Numbered from the stretch's first letter, positions 32,119-42,678 are shown. The stretch is DNA of 64,000 bases from Chlamydoabsidia padenii (GCA_025330725.1 JAIWND010000020.1:496001-560000), one strand, 5' to 3'. Made by a program: numbers and translations. The notes: generated from the sequence alone by a model not told the origin.

Positions 32119-32925
32119 TGTAAGAGCAGAGAGTAATATAGAGGGAAAGGAGAAAGAAAAAACATTTTTCTTCTTTTCCCCACGTTTTTTTGGAAGTCCG
32201 TCAGACCCGCTGATCACTTTTTAGGTTGGAATGATGGCGTGGGTCCTCTTGCCGAGATGAATCCTTCGGATCAGACATAAATGGTAAGCAAAAAGGATGT
32301 CCTACACAATATACCATCAAACTTCAACTAAATAACAAGTTTACTTTTGGTGATAGAAATCGAAATCGTTAATGATAAGTATATTGGCTCGGATAGTATA
32401 CAGTAATGCCCAACTGGACTTGAGATTAATTGCTCTCCCTACTTTTCCTTTTTTTGAATTGCACAAGGTTTCAGTTCATTCAAAAGGAAAGGGAATCCAG
32501 GCACTTGGTCTAAATGTCGGCGGCGTTTGAAATACACTACCAACTTTCGACGATTTGTACTCACTCCATAGTTAACGGATGTTAATGATTAAAGTGGCGA
32601 TGTGAACACTATGGCATATTTACAACATACTTTACCGTAAAAGCCAAATACCAAGACCAATGTGTCAGTCAGTCCAGACTTGCAATGACTTTTACATGTC
32701 ATTTGCAAGAAAAAAATTGACACACAAGACAAATCTTATTTCAAAATCCGCTTACCCTCGCCTTGAATCTTAAGAGGACTCTACTAGCTTAATGAACAAG
32801 TGATGCTAATGACAAAAGTGACCCTGTGCATTCCTTAGCCTATTTCCAACAAAGTTTACATAATGACCGTTGTACCAAATCCTGTGTATGGAGCAGTATA
32901 GCCTCAAGATCGTTTTACCCTGACT

Positions 32926-32961
<36 letters not shown>

Positions 32962-33154
32962 GCTCACCATAGAAAATTTTGGCTCGTGTGGACGGGCTCC
33001 ATTCCTTGTGGACGGATTCTAGTGCCTTCAACGGGCCCTCGCCCGTCTACACAGGAATTCGGGATTTCAAGCGTTTTTTTGGCCAGCCTAGGAGGCTATT
33101 TTCCCTCAAATAGTGGTGTTTAAAAGCTAAAAAAAAGAGGGACAAAAGATTTTG
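32119..33154. other. spacer of the R2 inverted repeat, right part
   Basis: Contains GGCGGCGTTTGAAATA (32519-32534), the inverted repeat-Y copy (32555-32720), a poly(A) run at 32930-32958 and a GC-rich hairpin at 32986-33052. No gene is seen. Confidence 0.4.
32986..33052. repeat. GC-rich inverted repeat (hairpin)
   Basis: GTGTGGACGGGC (32986-32997) can pair with GCCCGTCTACAC (33041-33052) with one mismatch over 12 bp; the loop contains a GGGCCC palindrome. It stands out in AT-rich DNA, directly after a poly(A) run. Confidence 0.6.
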
Positions 33155-33415
33155 TTTTTTGGAGGCGTCTCGCCACTTTTAATCTTCTTTCTTTCTTTCT
33201 TTCTTCTTCCCTCCTTTCTCTTTTTCCTCTTATTTACTCACCTTTAACAAGGCATTATGACTGTACTGTATCATTGACGATGGATTGAAAAGCTATTGAT
33301 TACAAGCAAGTCACCATCTTTCGCCAAGCATATAATTCACCAACTACCACCACTTACAACGAATACTAAACCTCATCACAAATATGAAACTCACGATGGT
33401 TGGGAACAAATCCAA
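33155..33415 (+). repeat. part of repeat family R1 joined to R2
   Basis: Reverse complement of 28435-28625, overlapping the start of the R2 right arm. Here R1-like and R2 sequence are contiguous, while at 28-30 kb they are 1.3 kb apart. Confidence 0.6.
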
Positions 33416-34155
33416 CTGCAACTGTATATCTTAATGCAACATACAACAACATCGTCTCCAACAATTTATTAGATATCTTCATCTACAAGTCAATGTATGA
33501 ATACTTGTAAGTGGTATTCTTCTTACCATTCTCTTTACTCCATAGGATATACAAAAGAATTAAATCAAGATAATATGGGGTCCATATTCCAGAGGGTACC
33601 ATGGATGAAAAGGTATATATCTACATGTATATGGCTGTTGTCTATTTGAACTAAAGTAACTAATGACTCTTTTTTAAATGATAGACTGACTGGTAGGAAC
33701 TCACTCAACAGGCCAACAAAGGTGAGGAAGAATCAGGTTGACTGGATGGTGATGGTAATTAAAACTAGACTTTTGATTGCCTCGGTCACTGCAGCTTACT
33801 TTTGATTACCAACCATCACCTACTGCTGCCAACGCCAACATGATTTTAATGGCCACACCTTCACTACCACTCAATTCCAACATCAACTTACTTTTACCAA
33901 GGCACGAACACTGGGCAAATAGGAACCTAGCTGAATCTAATCAACGACAATGAAGGCTCCTTTTCCGTCTTCCTCTGTGTATTCCTCTTTTATTTATGTA
34001 ACTAGTTATAGTCTCACTAACCCTAGAATAGAGCTCCCTCTCCGTGCTTTTACTTCTTTTTAACTGTCAACAATAAAAAAAACTTATGAAACATATGCTT
34101 ATCCCCCTTTACGTTTTATGTGTGTCTCTTATAAACAATGTGTTACTGTGTTAAT
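33405..34155 (-). repeat. dispersed repeat R2, right arm (inverted)
   Basis: Reverse complement of 29885-30625. Read on the + strand it contains splice-like ends in order: ...CCATAG, an exon-like 66-nt segment encoding QDNMGSIFQRVPWMK, GTATAT...GATAG, a segment encoding LTGRNSLNRPTK, GTGAGG...ACTAG, then TFDCLGHCSLLLITNHHLLL. The same frames are open in the left arm. Confidence 0.7.
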
Positions 34156-34179
34156 TTTACCTATAGTAAGATAACATAA

Positions 34180-34375
34180 TATGCAAACCCCGCTCAATGC
34201 AAACCTACGATGCCATGATTATACTCCTTGAGCATTTGGATCACATCGATGTCAAAAAGAGCAAACTAGTAGTAAAATAATACAATCATACCTTTATTTA
34301 CAATGGTAGAGTACCCAACCTGACAAGTAGGAGAATCATCCACCCAAGACCTACTTTAGCGGGGAAAGAATGATC
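34180..34375 (+). repeat. dispersed repeat R4, copy 1
   Basis: A direct match to 37825-38010: CCGCTCAATGCAAA, ACGATGCCATGA, TTTGRATCACATC, ACAAGTAGGA and TAGCGGGGAA words in the same order. The two copies flank the modular gene at 35-36 kb. Confidence 0.65.
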
Positions 34376-35097
34376 ACCCCCCCATTACTATATAAAATAA
34401 ACAGGTATGTGTCAACTTTATTTAAATAGTTTTATATCTTTTGTAAACAAGGCGCCAACTTTACCAAAAAGGTTAATTATCGTTACTTCATGCACGGGGT
34501 CACCGGGGTTTGAAATAGACGAGTGTCCGTTCCCTTTTCCTGCCAAACATTGTGTCATGATGCAAGAAACCCATTTTGGGGAGAAGAAAACAATCCGTGT
34601 ACTGATATGTCATTTTAACAGTATCTCGAAATACCTCACCCTCTTTCTCTTTTTAATGATGATCGGGGGTTCCTTGAGGTTTATGCGAAAAACGATTTTT
34701 CAAATCCCGATGTCCTCGATACAGCTGTTGTCACTTTTCATCCCCTTTTCCATAGTTTTTTATTATCATGGTTATGAAAGTATACATATGTGCTTTTCAC
34801 TCTCTTGATTTGTAATAAAATAGACCTCATAAGGGAATAGGGGGTGGGAATGCATGAGCGTGATCGGTGATTAAATACTTAACCGCACTCCACTTTGAGG
34901 AAAACATCCTCCTTTTGTCAAGTGATTATGATAAGATCAAAAAGATTTCAAAAGAGCTAAAAGTAGTAAACATATAAATGGAGAGGGAAGGAAAAAAAAA
35001 GAGGCGCCCTTTCCCTTTTTTCTTCTTTTCTTTCTCTTTCTCTTTCTCTTATCTTACAACAACAAACATTTCTTTTATTCAACAATCACATTCTATT
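34376..35097. other. intergenic region
   Basis: A 133-codon frame at 34407-34808 has no family features and is interrupted by motif-like DNA (CCGGGGTTTGAAAT at 34503-34516; TTTTTCAAATCCCGA at 34696-34710). I do not call it. Confidence 0.35.
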
Positions 35098-36258
35098 ATG
35101 TTACAAACACGTAAGTTGATCCATAACAACGTGTTTATCTTAATCTGTCACTAAACATCTCTTTGATTTATAGTAAAGCGACAACTTTATGACGTCCAGG
35201 TGGCCAAGACCGGATTGGATCGACAGGCGAAAAAGAAAAAAGAGAACCCTATCCCAAAGAAAAAAGAGAACCCTATCCCAAAGAGAAAAAAAACCAAGCG
35301 TATGACCGCCATGAAGGCAAATAGGCTACAAAGGGAATGGCAAACTTTTGCCGACTTTGTTTTTATTTGGCCAACTAGTAAGTCTACTCACCATCATTTA
35401 TATATCCTGTGTTGACTCTGACTTTTTTTTTTCTTTGTTAGCAGATGATCAACAAAGCATTCCTATGCAAGAACACGTTACTATTCCAAAGGGCAAGTCA
35501 ACCCGTAATCATGTATTTATCCTATCTTGTCACTAAACGTCTTTTTGTCTTTTTGGTGCATAGTTAAAAGGCAACGTTTTGACGTCGAAGTAGGCAGAAC
35601 CGTGGTGGAACACCAGATCAAGAAAAGAAGACTGAATCCTGACCAAAAGAAGAAGAAACCCAGGGCCATCACTACCCTTCATGCAAAGAGGTTGCAACGA
35701 CAATGGAACAGCTTTGTGGACTTTGTTTTTGTTTTGCCCTCCGCTCTTGACACCGCCACTCAAACCAGTCAAACCAGTAAGTCATTTATATACCTTATGT
35801 TGGATCTAATATCTTTTTATCTATCTGGTTTAGCTGTAGATCAAACTATCGTACATAAGAAAGAAGAAGAAGAAAAAGCCTCTCAACAAGTAACTGTCGC
35901 CAATGTTGATGCTGACTCCGTTACCGGTAATACCCTCCGTGCAAAGAGGTTGCAACGACAATGGAACAGCTTTGTGGACTTTGTTTTTGTTTTGCCCTCC
36001 GCTCTTGACACCACCACTCAAACCAGTCAAACCAGTAAGTCATTTATATACCCTATGTTGGATCTTATATCTTTTTATCTATTTGGTTTAGCTGTAGATC
36101 AAACAATTGTACATAAGAAAGAAGAAAAAAAAAAAGCCTCTCAAAAAGTAACTGTCGCCAATGTTGATGCTGACTCCATTACCGATGATACTTGTGCCTC
36201 CTCCACCAAATATTGCTGTAAGTAAACTCATTGCAACGCTTTATCCTATGTTATTTCT

Positions 36259-36293
<35 letters not shown>

Positions 36294-36427
36294 CCCTTCC
36301 ACTTTTTTGATTCACAGTGAAGCGACAGGGCTGTTACATGGACTTGCAAGATGTTTTTGGCGATTCTGATGAAGATGAATTTGATGTCGAAGATGCCTTT
36401 GCTTCTCTTAATGTTGATGAAAACTAG
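35098..36427 (+). CDS. seven-exon protein made of duplicated exon modules, unknown function
   Basis: Exons 35098-35110, 35174-35377, 35442-35492, 35564-35776, 35834-36034, 36092-36217, 36318-36427; 918 nt, 305 aa. Two modules recur. Module 1 is a V/LKRQ start after an intron (at 35174, 35564, 36318). Module 2 is a basic helix plus aromatic segment: ANRLQREWQTFADFVFIWPT once, and AKRLQRQWNSFVDFVFVLPS twice. Exons 4-5 and 5-6, with the introns between them, are nearly identical at DNA level (about 35690-35910 and 35940-36170), so the duplication is recent. The first module is Lys/Pro-rich (KKKENPIPKKKENPIPK). The C-terminus is acidic (DSDEDEFDVEDAF). Intron 3 appears to be GC-AG. No known domain is recognised; a basic, possibly nucleic-acid-binding nuclear protein is a guess. 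Confidence 0.6.
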
Positions 36428-37824
36428 TTCTCCGATGGTACTACCGCCATCCTGAAAGAGTGAATGTCGATTCCGACGAGTCATTGTATACGGGCTGTTG
36501 TAATCATAGTAAACTGCACACCAGAATTGTAGAGCATGGTAGTCTCACCGTCGTCAACATCAAGTGTACCGAGACTCTCTTGACATTGGATGGATCAATT
36601 CGGGATCGACATGGATAACCCCACATTTAATTTAAATCCCGCCAAAGTGGGGAAGGGGGGTTTTTTTTTTCTACTCCCTTCCTTCTTCACCAATGAAAAA
36701 ACTTTGGCAGCCTAAATGGAAGATATCAATGGGTATCAATGGGAACTGTAAATCAATAGACATAAAAAGTAAGTACAAGACACATCACTAATGAACTGAT
36801 TGACTAACTCCTCTGTTGCTCCAACTCCTTGTTTGCGATAGGTATCTTTTGGTTGGATTGGGGTCTCTTTTGAAAGTGAAGAAGCCCCTATGATACTACA
36901 GATGATTTGTCATGGCCATCTTTTGGAATCCACATCATGACGGTATTGGAATCAAAATGGTGGCATTGGGTGGGCGGACTCTTGGCGTGGGATTGTCTCT
37001 AGTAAAGCATATCCTTCCCCCCTCCTACGACAATGATGATACTTGTGCCTTGGTGTCTTGAACAACAATGTGATTGATCACCTCACGAAGAATGAATGGA
37101 CTGGACTATGGTGGATGTTACTAAATCTATAAACACGATGTCTCTTGTATTGGTACCCCTAATAGAGATTATATTGTTCCCCTAGTGTTTAGAACTCCAC
37201 CATGTTATTTTTTCATCTGATATTATGCAATAAAGATTATATGTGTTATGAATAGGATGCTGTCTTTTTATTCTTCTTTTAATGTTAACATAATGGTGAT
37301 TCATACCCATCCCATTGGCGGTGTTTAATTATGATTACAATACATTGGGTGGTCAGTGTTGATGTAGCGTTATTGGATCCAGCCTTTCCGAGATACCTTT
37401 ATGCAAGAGGTCAGTCGGTGTTTAAACCCGATGATTCCTCGCATGAACTGTCAATCGAATGGGCAATTTGCCCACTATGACACATAAGTGTTAGTGCATC
37501 TTGCCACATGTGTAATTTTGATGTGTATTGGGGAACTGGATTAATGATGTGATAGACACTTTTTTGTTATGAGTTACATCCTTCGAATAGAGATGAGAGA
37601 TCTTATACAACCGCCACATAAATCGATGAAAAGCTTATCCCGATAGTGGACACACAAACTACCCAGACCATGGTAAACTTGTTTCCTAGTATGAGTGCTC
37701 TTTTCAGATAAAATTCATCTTTTAATGCAAATACAATGCTATGTTAGCATATTGTCTTGCTCTGGGGACAAATGTCATTTTCAATTTCCGATGCGGCGAT
37801 GAATCTTTCAGAAAATATTTAAAA
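36428..37824. other. intergenic region with a promoter-like site
   Basis: TTTAAATCCCGCC (36631-36643) is followed by a CT-rich stretch and an ATG at 36692 opening MKKLWQPKWKISMGINGNCK and a GTAAGT donor. The next possible exon (from about 36841) soon meets a stop. It may be a very small gene or a decayed one. Nothing else is recognised. Confidence 0.3.
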
Positions 37825-38010
37825 GCCGCTCAATGCAAAAAAAAAAAACCAACGATGCCATGAATAGACATGATGACACTTGGCCATTTGAATCACATCA
37901 ATATTTAGTTTTGACAATATACAATTATACCTCTATTCACAATGGTGGGGTATTAGCCTCACAAGTAGGAAGATCATCATCCACCTGAAATCTACATTAG
38001 CGGGGAAGAA
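37825..38010 (+). repeat. dispersed repeat R4, copy 2
   Basis: Same-strand partner of 34180-34375, with an added A run. It ends 190 bp before the Rua1-domain gene. Confidence 0.65.
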
Positions 38011-38202
38011 AAAAAAATGCTATCTTCACGAAATGCAATTACGATGGAGTTTGAAAAAAAAAAGTTTTTGCCACCAGTCACTGCTTGATCTTCTTTTCTA
38101 GCATTACATTACATTTTCTTTCCTTCCTTTTCTTTCTTTATCTTTCACTTTTTTTTTCTTTTATACGACTTTTACACCTATTTTATATACAATTTGGTTG
38201 AC

Positions 38203-40095
38203 ATGGATATACAAGAATTACTGCCTTCTTCTAACGATCAGCCTAGTATTCATTATGCGGATGCACCTTCCACTTCTCATCAATATCATCATTCATCTCT
38301 ACCAGCAACTCAGCCTCAAACAACTAGTCAACAGTATAGTAACCTGCCTCATCCGTTGGAAACAACAACTGCACCAGCTTTAACTACGATACACGAAGAT
38401 GAAAGTCTAGCTACCAACAACTCCATGACTACTGACCCACAGGCATCTCAACAACAACAACAACAACAACAGCAAGCTACTACTTCCTTGGAAGGAAGCT
38501 CATCTGGTGGTGATACTGACTTTTTACCCTTGATGAATCCTGCTTTATCCTCATTTGGTGGTCGTTTTGATAAACGAAAAAGTAGCCCTGCCATTCTTGG
38601 TCTTCCTTTTGGTATCACCGATGATCCTCAACTTGATTTGCATCTATCACAGCACCGAAACTCTATTGAAGCTGCTATGCTGTTGGCCAACTTTAATCGT
38701 GCACCAACTATTACAAAAGACTCACCAGAAGATACTACTACTATCAGTAAGTCATTAAAAAAAAAACAAGGGAAGGGGGGGGGGAACTTCGAACTATGGT
38801 ACAAAAATGAAATTTATGCGCATAATTAGGAACGCAGCAACAACAATGGCAAGATGATTTGGCTGTTCCAACACATACACAAGAAAAAGAACAACAACTC
38901 AATCTTCGACGTCACTCTTATGATGTTGATATGAATTGGAAATCCATGTCACAACAATTCAAGGAACGGACTGATTTATTCAACAAGGGATCTGCATTCA
39001 AGCCGGTATTGAAACAAGAACAACAAGATCACTTGCCATACACTGGTGGTAATGGAGGTAGCCATATCACTTGGACGCAGGATGGATTAACTAGATCTTC
39101 TTCTTATCCAACCATTCATCCTCATCTCTATCCTTCGAATCAAGCCATGCCACCTGTTTTACATCCACTAGCTCAACAACACTCGACAAACGAGGCTGGA
39201 CAGAAACGAACCTACCTTGCTCCACGCGAACATTATTCTTATTACGGTGACCGGTCTATTCCACAACCTTATTACTTTCCACCTCCACATGTCATTGGTA
39301 AACTTCCATTACCTTCATCATCATCATCATCTACTGGCATCTATCTTCAACCTGGTGACTACCCTACTGGCTATCAACCACCACCTACCGGGATGCCACC
39401 CCCTGTTAAACCCAAAAGAAGACGGTTTCCAAAAGAAGAAGAAATCGTCGAGGCTGGTGATGCAGATTTCCCTGATATGTGCCCTCGGGATGTGGAATTG
39501 GCAAGAACGGACCCTGAAGCTCGACCTCGGCGGCAGAAGTTACGATTCAATGGTGATATGTATACTCCTAAATGGGTGCGATTCAATGGACAGTCAAAAG
39601 AAGGCTTATGTGATACCTGTGAACCTGGTCGTTGGCTTCAACTGAAAAACAGTGCTTATTGGTAAGTAGGGAAATAAAAAAAAAAAAAAAAAGAGAAAGA
39701 GACAAAGAGACTGATCTCCCCTTTTTTGTTTAGGTATCATAAACAATTTTATCATGGTATCTCTTCAGTATCAGGTGCGGAATTTGTTAAACCTGTGGAT
39801 ACCCGGTGGGTGGATCAAGATTTGGTGGAAGGACTTTGTCATCAATGCCAACAATGGGTGGCGGTCAGTAATGTTAAAAGAAAGAACAGTGTACTTTGGT
39901 TTAGACATGCTCATAAGGTAAGAAGAAGAAGAAAAAGAAGAAGAATGATAGTGTGACACATTCCCGATATTGATACCATCTCTTTTGTATTAGTGTCACG
40001 TTTACCACAAACCCAAGACTTCTTACCTATTGACTTCTGAAAACAATAATGATAAACAACAACAACAACAACAACCTACAGGACAACTCCCTTAA
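38203..40095 (+). CDS. Rua1-type zinc-finger transcription regulator
   Basis: Exons 38203-38746, 38830-39661, 39734-39917, 39994-40095; 1662 nt, 553 aa. The N-terminal two thirds are low-complexity (Gln, Ser, Thr, His, Pro runs), as in many transcription factors. The C-terminal part holds the Rua1 C-terminal domain: FNGDMYTPKWVRFNGQSKEG, CDTCEPGRWLQLKNSAYWYH, FYHGISSVSG, GLCHQCQQWVAV and WFRHAHKCH, with the Cys/His pairs expected to bind zinc. A basic patch (KPKRRRFPKEEE) may be an NLS. Rua1 was described in Ustilago as a regulator of glycolipid synthesis genes; targets here are unknown. It is convergent with the homeobox gene. Confidence 0.88.
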
Positions 40096-40457
40096 TAGTG
40101 TATACTTTCTAGTTATAGTAATCTCCCTTTCCCTCCCCCCCCACCTTTATTTTTTAATGATTGTAAATATATTCTGTGTCTGTAAATGAATAAAGTTATA
40201 CTTTTTGTTATATAAAGAACAAATGGTATGTATGACATATTGATTGAATATGTTACACAATCAACGTGAACACACATTGATAAAGCTCTGTGGCCTTCTT
40301 TTTTTCTTTTTTGACAGATGGATGTTAATAATGTTGGACAATAAAAATACATGAGAAAACCAAATGGGAGGGGTTTTTTTTTTTTTAAAAAAAAAAAAAA
40401 AAGATGAAGATTTTATTTATTGTGTGTGTAAAAAAAGAGAGAGTGAGAGAGACTATG
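40096..40457. other. convergent intergenic region
   Basis: 3' flanks of the Rua1-domain and homeodomain genes, with poly(T)/poly(A) runs around 40375-40405. No further feature. Confidence 0.5.
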
Positions 40458-40886
40458 CTATGCTAAAGAGGATCCACGTCGTCGTTCTTTGGTTCGGACG
40501 GCTTGTCGGCGATTTTGAAACCAGATCTGGACCGTGCGTGGACTCATGCCTAATTGTCGACCGAGCTGGGCACGGACCTGAGTAGACGGGAAGGATGTAT
40601 GCTGGAATACCCGGTTCAGGACTTGCAGTTGTTTATGACTAGCCCGTCTTCGTTTGGATTTGATAAGTTGGTCTGACCAGTCGTCATCTTCGACAAGTAG
40701 AAACAATCGATGCTGGTATTGATGTGGTATGCTGGAAGTCGGTGGTATGCTGGAATGATCGTCCTTGTCGTTTTGGCATAATAAGTTGACAATGTCGAGC
40801 ATGGGTGATCGTTGGTTTGATAATGAGGGGGCATAAGATGTAAATGAATGTGGTGGGTGGTTTAACATATGGTTGACAGAGAGCAT
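40458..40886 (-). CDS. homeodomain transcription factor
   Basis: A single exon, 142 aa. The homeodomain covers about residues 76-136 (SKRRRASHKQLQVLNRVFQ, ... QLGMSPRTVQIWFQNRRQAV), with the helix-3 WFQNRR signature that contacts the DNA major groove. The spacing is that of a typical 60-residue domain, not TALE. The N-terminal 70 residues are His/Ser/Pro-rich. The protein is short because almost nothing follows the domain (KERRRGSSLA). Targets are unknown. Confidence 0.9.
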   Translation of the reverse strand: MLSVNHMLNHPPHSFTSYAPSLSNQRSPMLDIVNLLCQNDKDDHSSIPPTSSIPHQYQHRLFLLVEDDDWSDQLIKSKRRRASHKQLQVLNRVFQHTSFPSTQVRAQLGRQLGMSPRTVQIWFQNRRQAVRTKERRRGSSLA

Positions 40887-41608
40887 GATGGAGTGAGAAT
40901 GAAGTTAATAAACGTGAAAGAGAAGGGAAAAGAGAGAAAAGAAAAGATGGCCTTTAAGAATCTTTTTTTTTTTTTTTAGAGCTAAGTTCAGATCCAGCTT
41001 GCCCTTATTTTGATGGGCTCGACAAGATGACTTAACCTATTCGTATGCTTAGCGCCATTGATTATCATGTGTCACTTTCATAAAAAAAAAAAGTTTAATA
41101 CAACAAGAACCAGATGGGATGTATTCTTAAAAGAATTAAAATAGCCAATTTGGTAATATTAGTTTTGAATCACAGACCACCCGCTTTCTTTTTTTTTCTA
41201 CTCCACAAGATAGCCCCACGTTGTTATATGAAAACATATCATGATATGGTATATGTCTGTGTGTGTGTAATACCAAATATCCATTTTTTTTAAATACATA
41301 ATTCAACAAGAATCTTCTAGGTGTCCTTTTTCCAGTTCCCGCTGTGCCGCCGGGAGGATGTTGGAGACTGATAAATGATTTTTCCATGATGGGTTTACCA
41401 TTCTCGGTCTGTACCATGATCGGGTACTCCCCCCCCCAAAAAAAAACTATTAATACCGCATATTTTTAATGAGACATATATGAAAAGGGACTATACATAA
41501 AACATAAAAGTGGTAGATTTTTTATTCATTTGTTTGCCCAATATAGAAGTATAAAGCTAAAAAGGGATAATAGATCTTGTGTATAATAAGGGTAAAAAGG
41601 GTGTTGAT
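40887..41608. other. intergenic region with one unassigned small frame
   Basis: A 93-codon antisense frame (41136-41417) begins MVQTENGKPIMEKSFISLQH and continues PPGGTAGTGKRTPRRF before becoming low-quality. It might be the first exon of a small gene, but no partner exon or family is seen. A CHR-like AGTTCAGATCC stretch is at 40986-40996. Confidence 0.3.
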
Positions 41609-42496
41609 TTATGCGTCTTCATAACCAGAAGGATGGGTACGTGCCCGATTAGGTACTAGATCAGAAAAAAAATAAAATAGGGTTAGCACATAAAGTATTC
41701 ATCCGCTTTTTTTTTTTGGGTTTACTTACAAGGGTACGTGATAGGAAGCGCTTCGATACCTTGGAAGCCAAAATAATCGCGACGAATCTTTGGTACAGTA
41801 AAGACCATGACAGGACCTAAGGAGATTGGTAAAGTTAATGTGGTTCCTTGTTTGTGAAAAGTAGTGATAGAGAGGGGGATGAGTGTGGTATCGCCTATTT
41901 CCATGATTGGTACTGATGGTTTGGTTGATTGTCTACAGTTGAAAGTGTGGTGTTGCTGCTGAAATGTGGTGCTATAAATTCGAAGCTGTCAAGTGTATAT
42001 TATCTGTCCATGTTGATACTGCTGATGGTGGTACTGTCAGTGGTGAAATCGTTGGTTGGTGCTAATGCCAGTGGTGAGGTTGTTGGTTGGTGCTACTGTC
42101 AGTGGTGAGGTTGTTGTTTGGTGCTACTGTCAGTGGCGGGGTTGTTGATGATGCTAATGCCAATGGTGATGTTGTTAGTTGGTGCTACTGTCAGTGGTAA
42201 GGTTTTTGGCTGGTGCTACTGTCAGTGGTGAGGTTGTTGGCTGGTGGTATAGCTGTTATCAGTGGTGCTATTAATGTCGCTGTTTTTTCTTTCAAGTTCG
42301 TTCGTGAAAAAGAGTAGGTCGATAGGGTTGATTGTTTGAGCAAGTTGATTGAATGCTTCTTCGTATTGTTGCTGTTGAATGCATCCCTCTTCTATCGTTT
42401 CTTTTTTTGTTAACAATCATACTTACCAATGGAGCCAATGACAAAGGACCAAAAGATGACAGGTCTTTCAATAGCAAAACGGCGTAATCCAAACAT
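41609..42496 (-). CDS. NDUFA3: mitochondrial complex I 9.5-kDa subunit (NDUFA3 orthologue)
   Basis: Exons (complement): 42427-42496, 41730-41816, 41609-41655; 204 nt, 67 aa. The small protein has one membrane helix: MFGLRRFAIERPVIFWSFVI, then GSIGPVMVFTVPKIRRDYFG and ALPITYPLPNRARTHPSGYE. The ERPVIFWS start, the RRxYFG loop and the TYP-P-R...P-GY end match the fungal 9.5-kDa NADH-ubiquinone oxidoreductase subunit, an accessory membrane-arm subunit. The first intron is 610 nt, about ten times the local norm, and holds a 31-nt minisatellite. It is divergent from tubulin cofactor B (182 bp between starts). Confidence 0.85.
42028..42250. repeat. 31-nt minisatellite within the NDUFA3 intron
   Basis: About seven imperfect copies of a unit containing GCTACTGTCAGTGGTGAGG. 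Unit starts (GCTA) are at 42061, 42092, 42123, 42153, 42184 and 42215, so the period is 31 with one 30. Confidence 0.85.
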
Positions 42497-42611
42497 GGGG
42501 GGTTTTCTTTAAAAAAAAAAAAAGAGTGGGGAGTGGGAAGAAGTGAAGTGAGAGAAAAAAAAAAGTTGTGTTTTGCCCGCCAGTAGTGACGGCCAGCCAG
42601 CCAGCCTTTGT

Positions 42612-42625
42612 CGGGATTTTAAATC
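42612..42625. promoter_or_regulatory. CGGGATTTTAAATC element in the NDUFA3/TBCB divergent promoter
   Basis: A motif variant 116 bp from the NDUFA3 start and 54 bp from the TBCB start. Confidence 0.35.
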
Positions 42626-42678
42626 AAATGAAAGCAATTTCTCAGCTTTTCTCTCACTCTCTCTTTCATTTATTTCCA

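Noticed and set aside
34407..34808. 133-codon frame on the + strand
   Set aside because: No family features; it runs through two motif-like elements, and the composition looks like random AT-rich sequence.
41136..41417. 93-codon antisense frame beginning MVQTENGKP
   Set aside because: The first 35 residues look protein-like, but the rest does not, and no splice partner was found; left as a note in the intergenic entry.
42028..42250. CRISPR-like array of regularly spaced repeats
   Set aside because: The units are contiguous without unique spacers and the genome is eukaryotic; it is a minisatellite.
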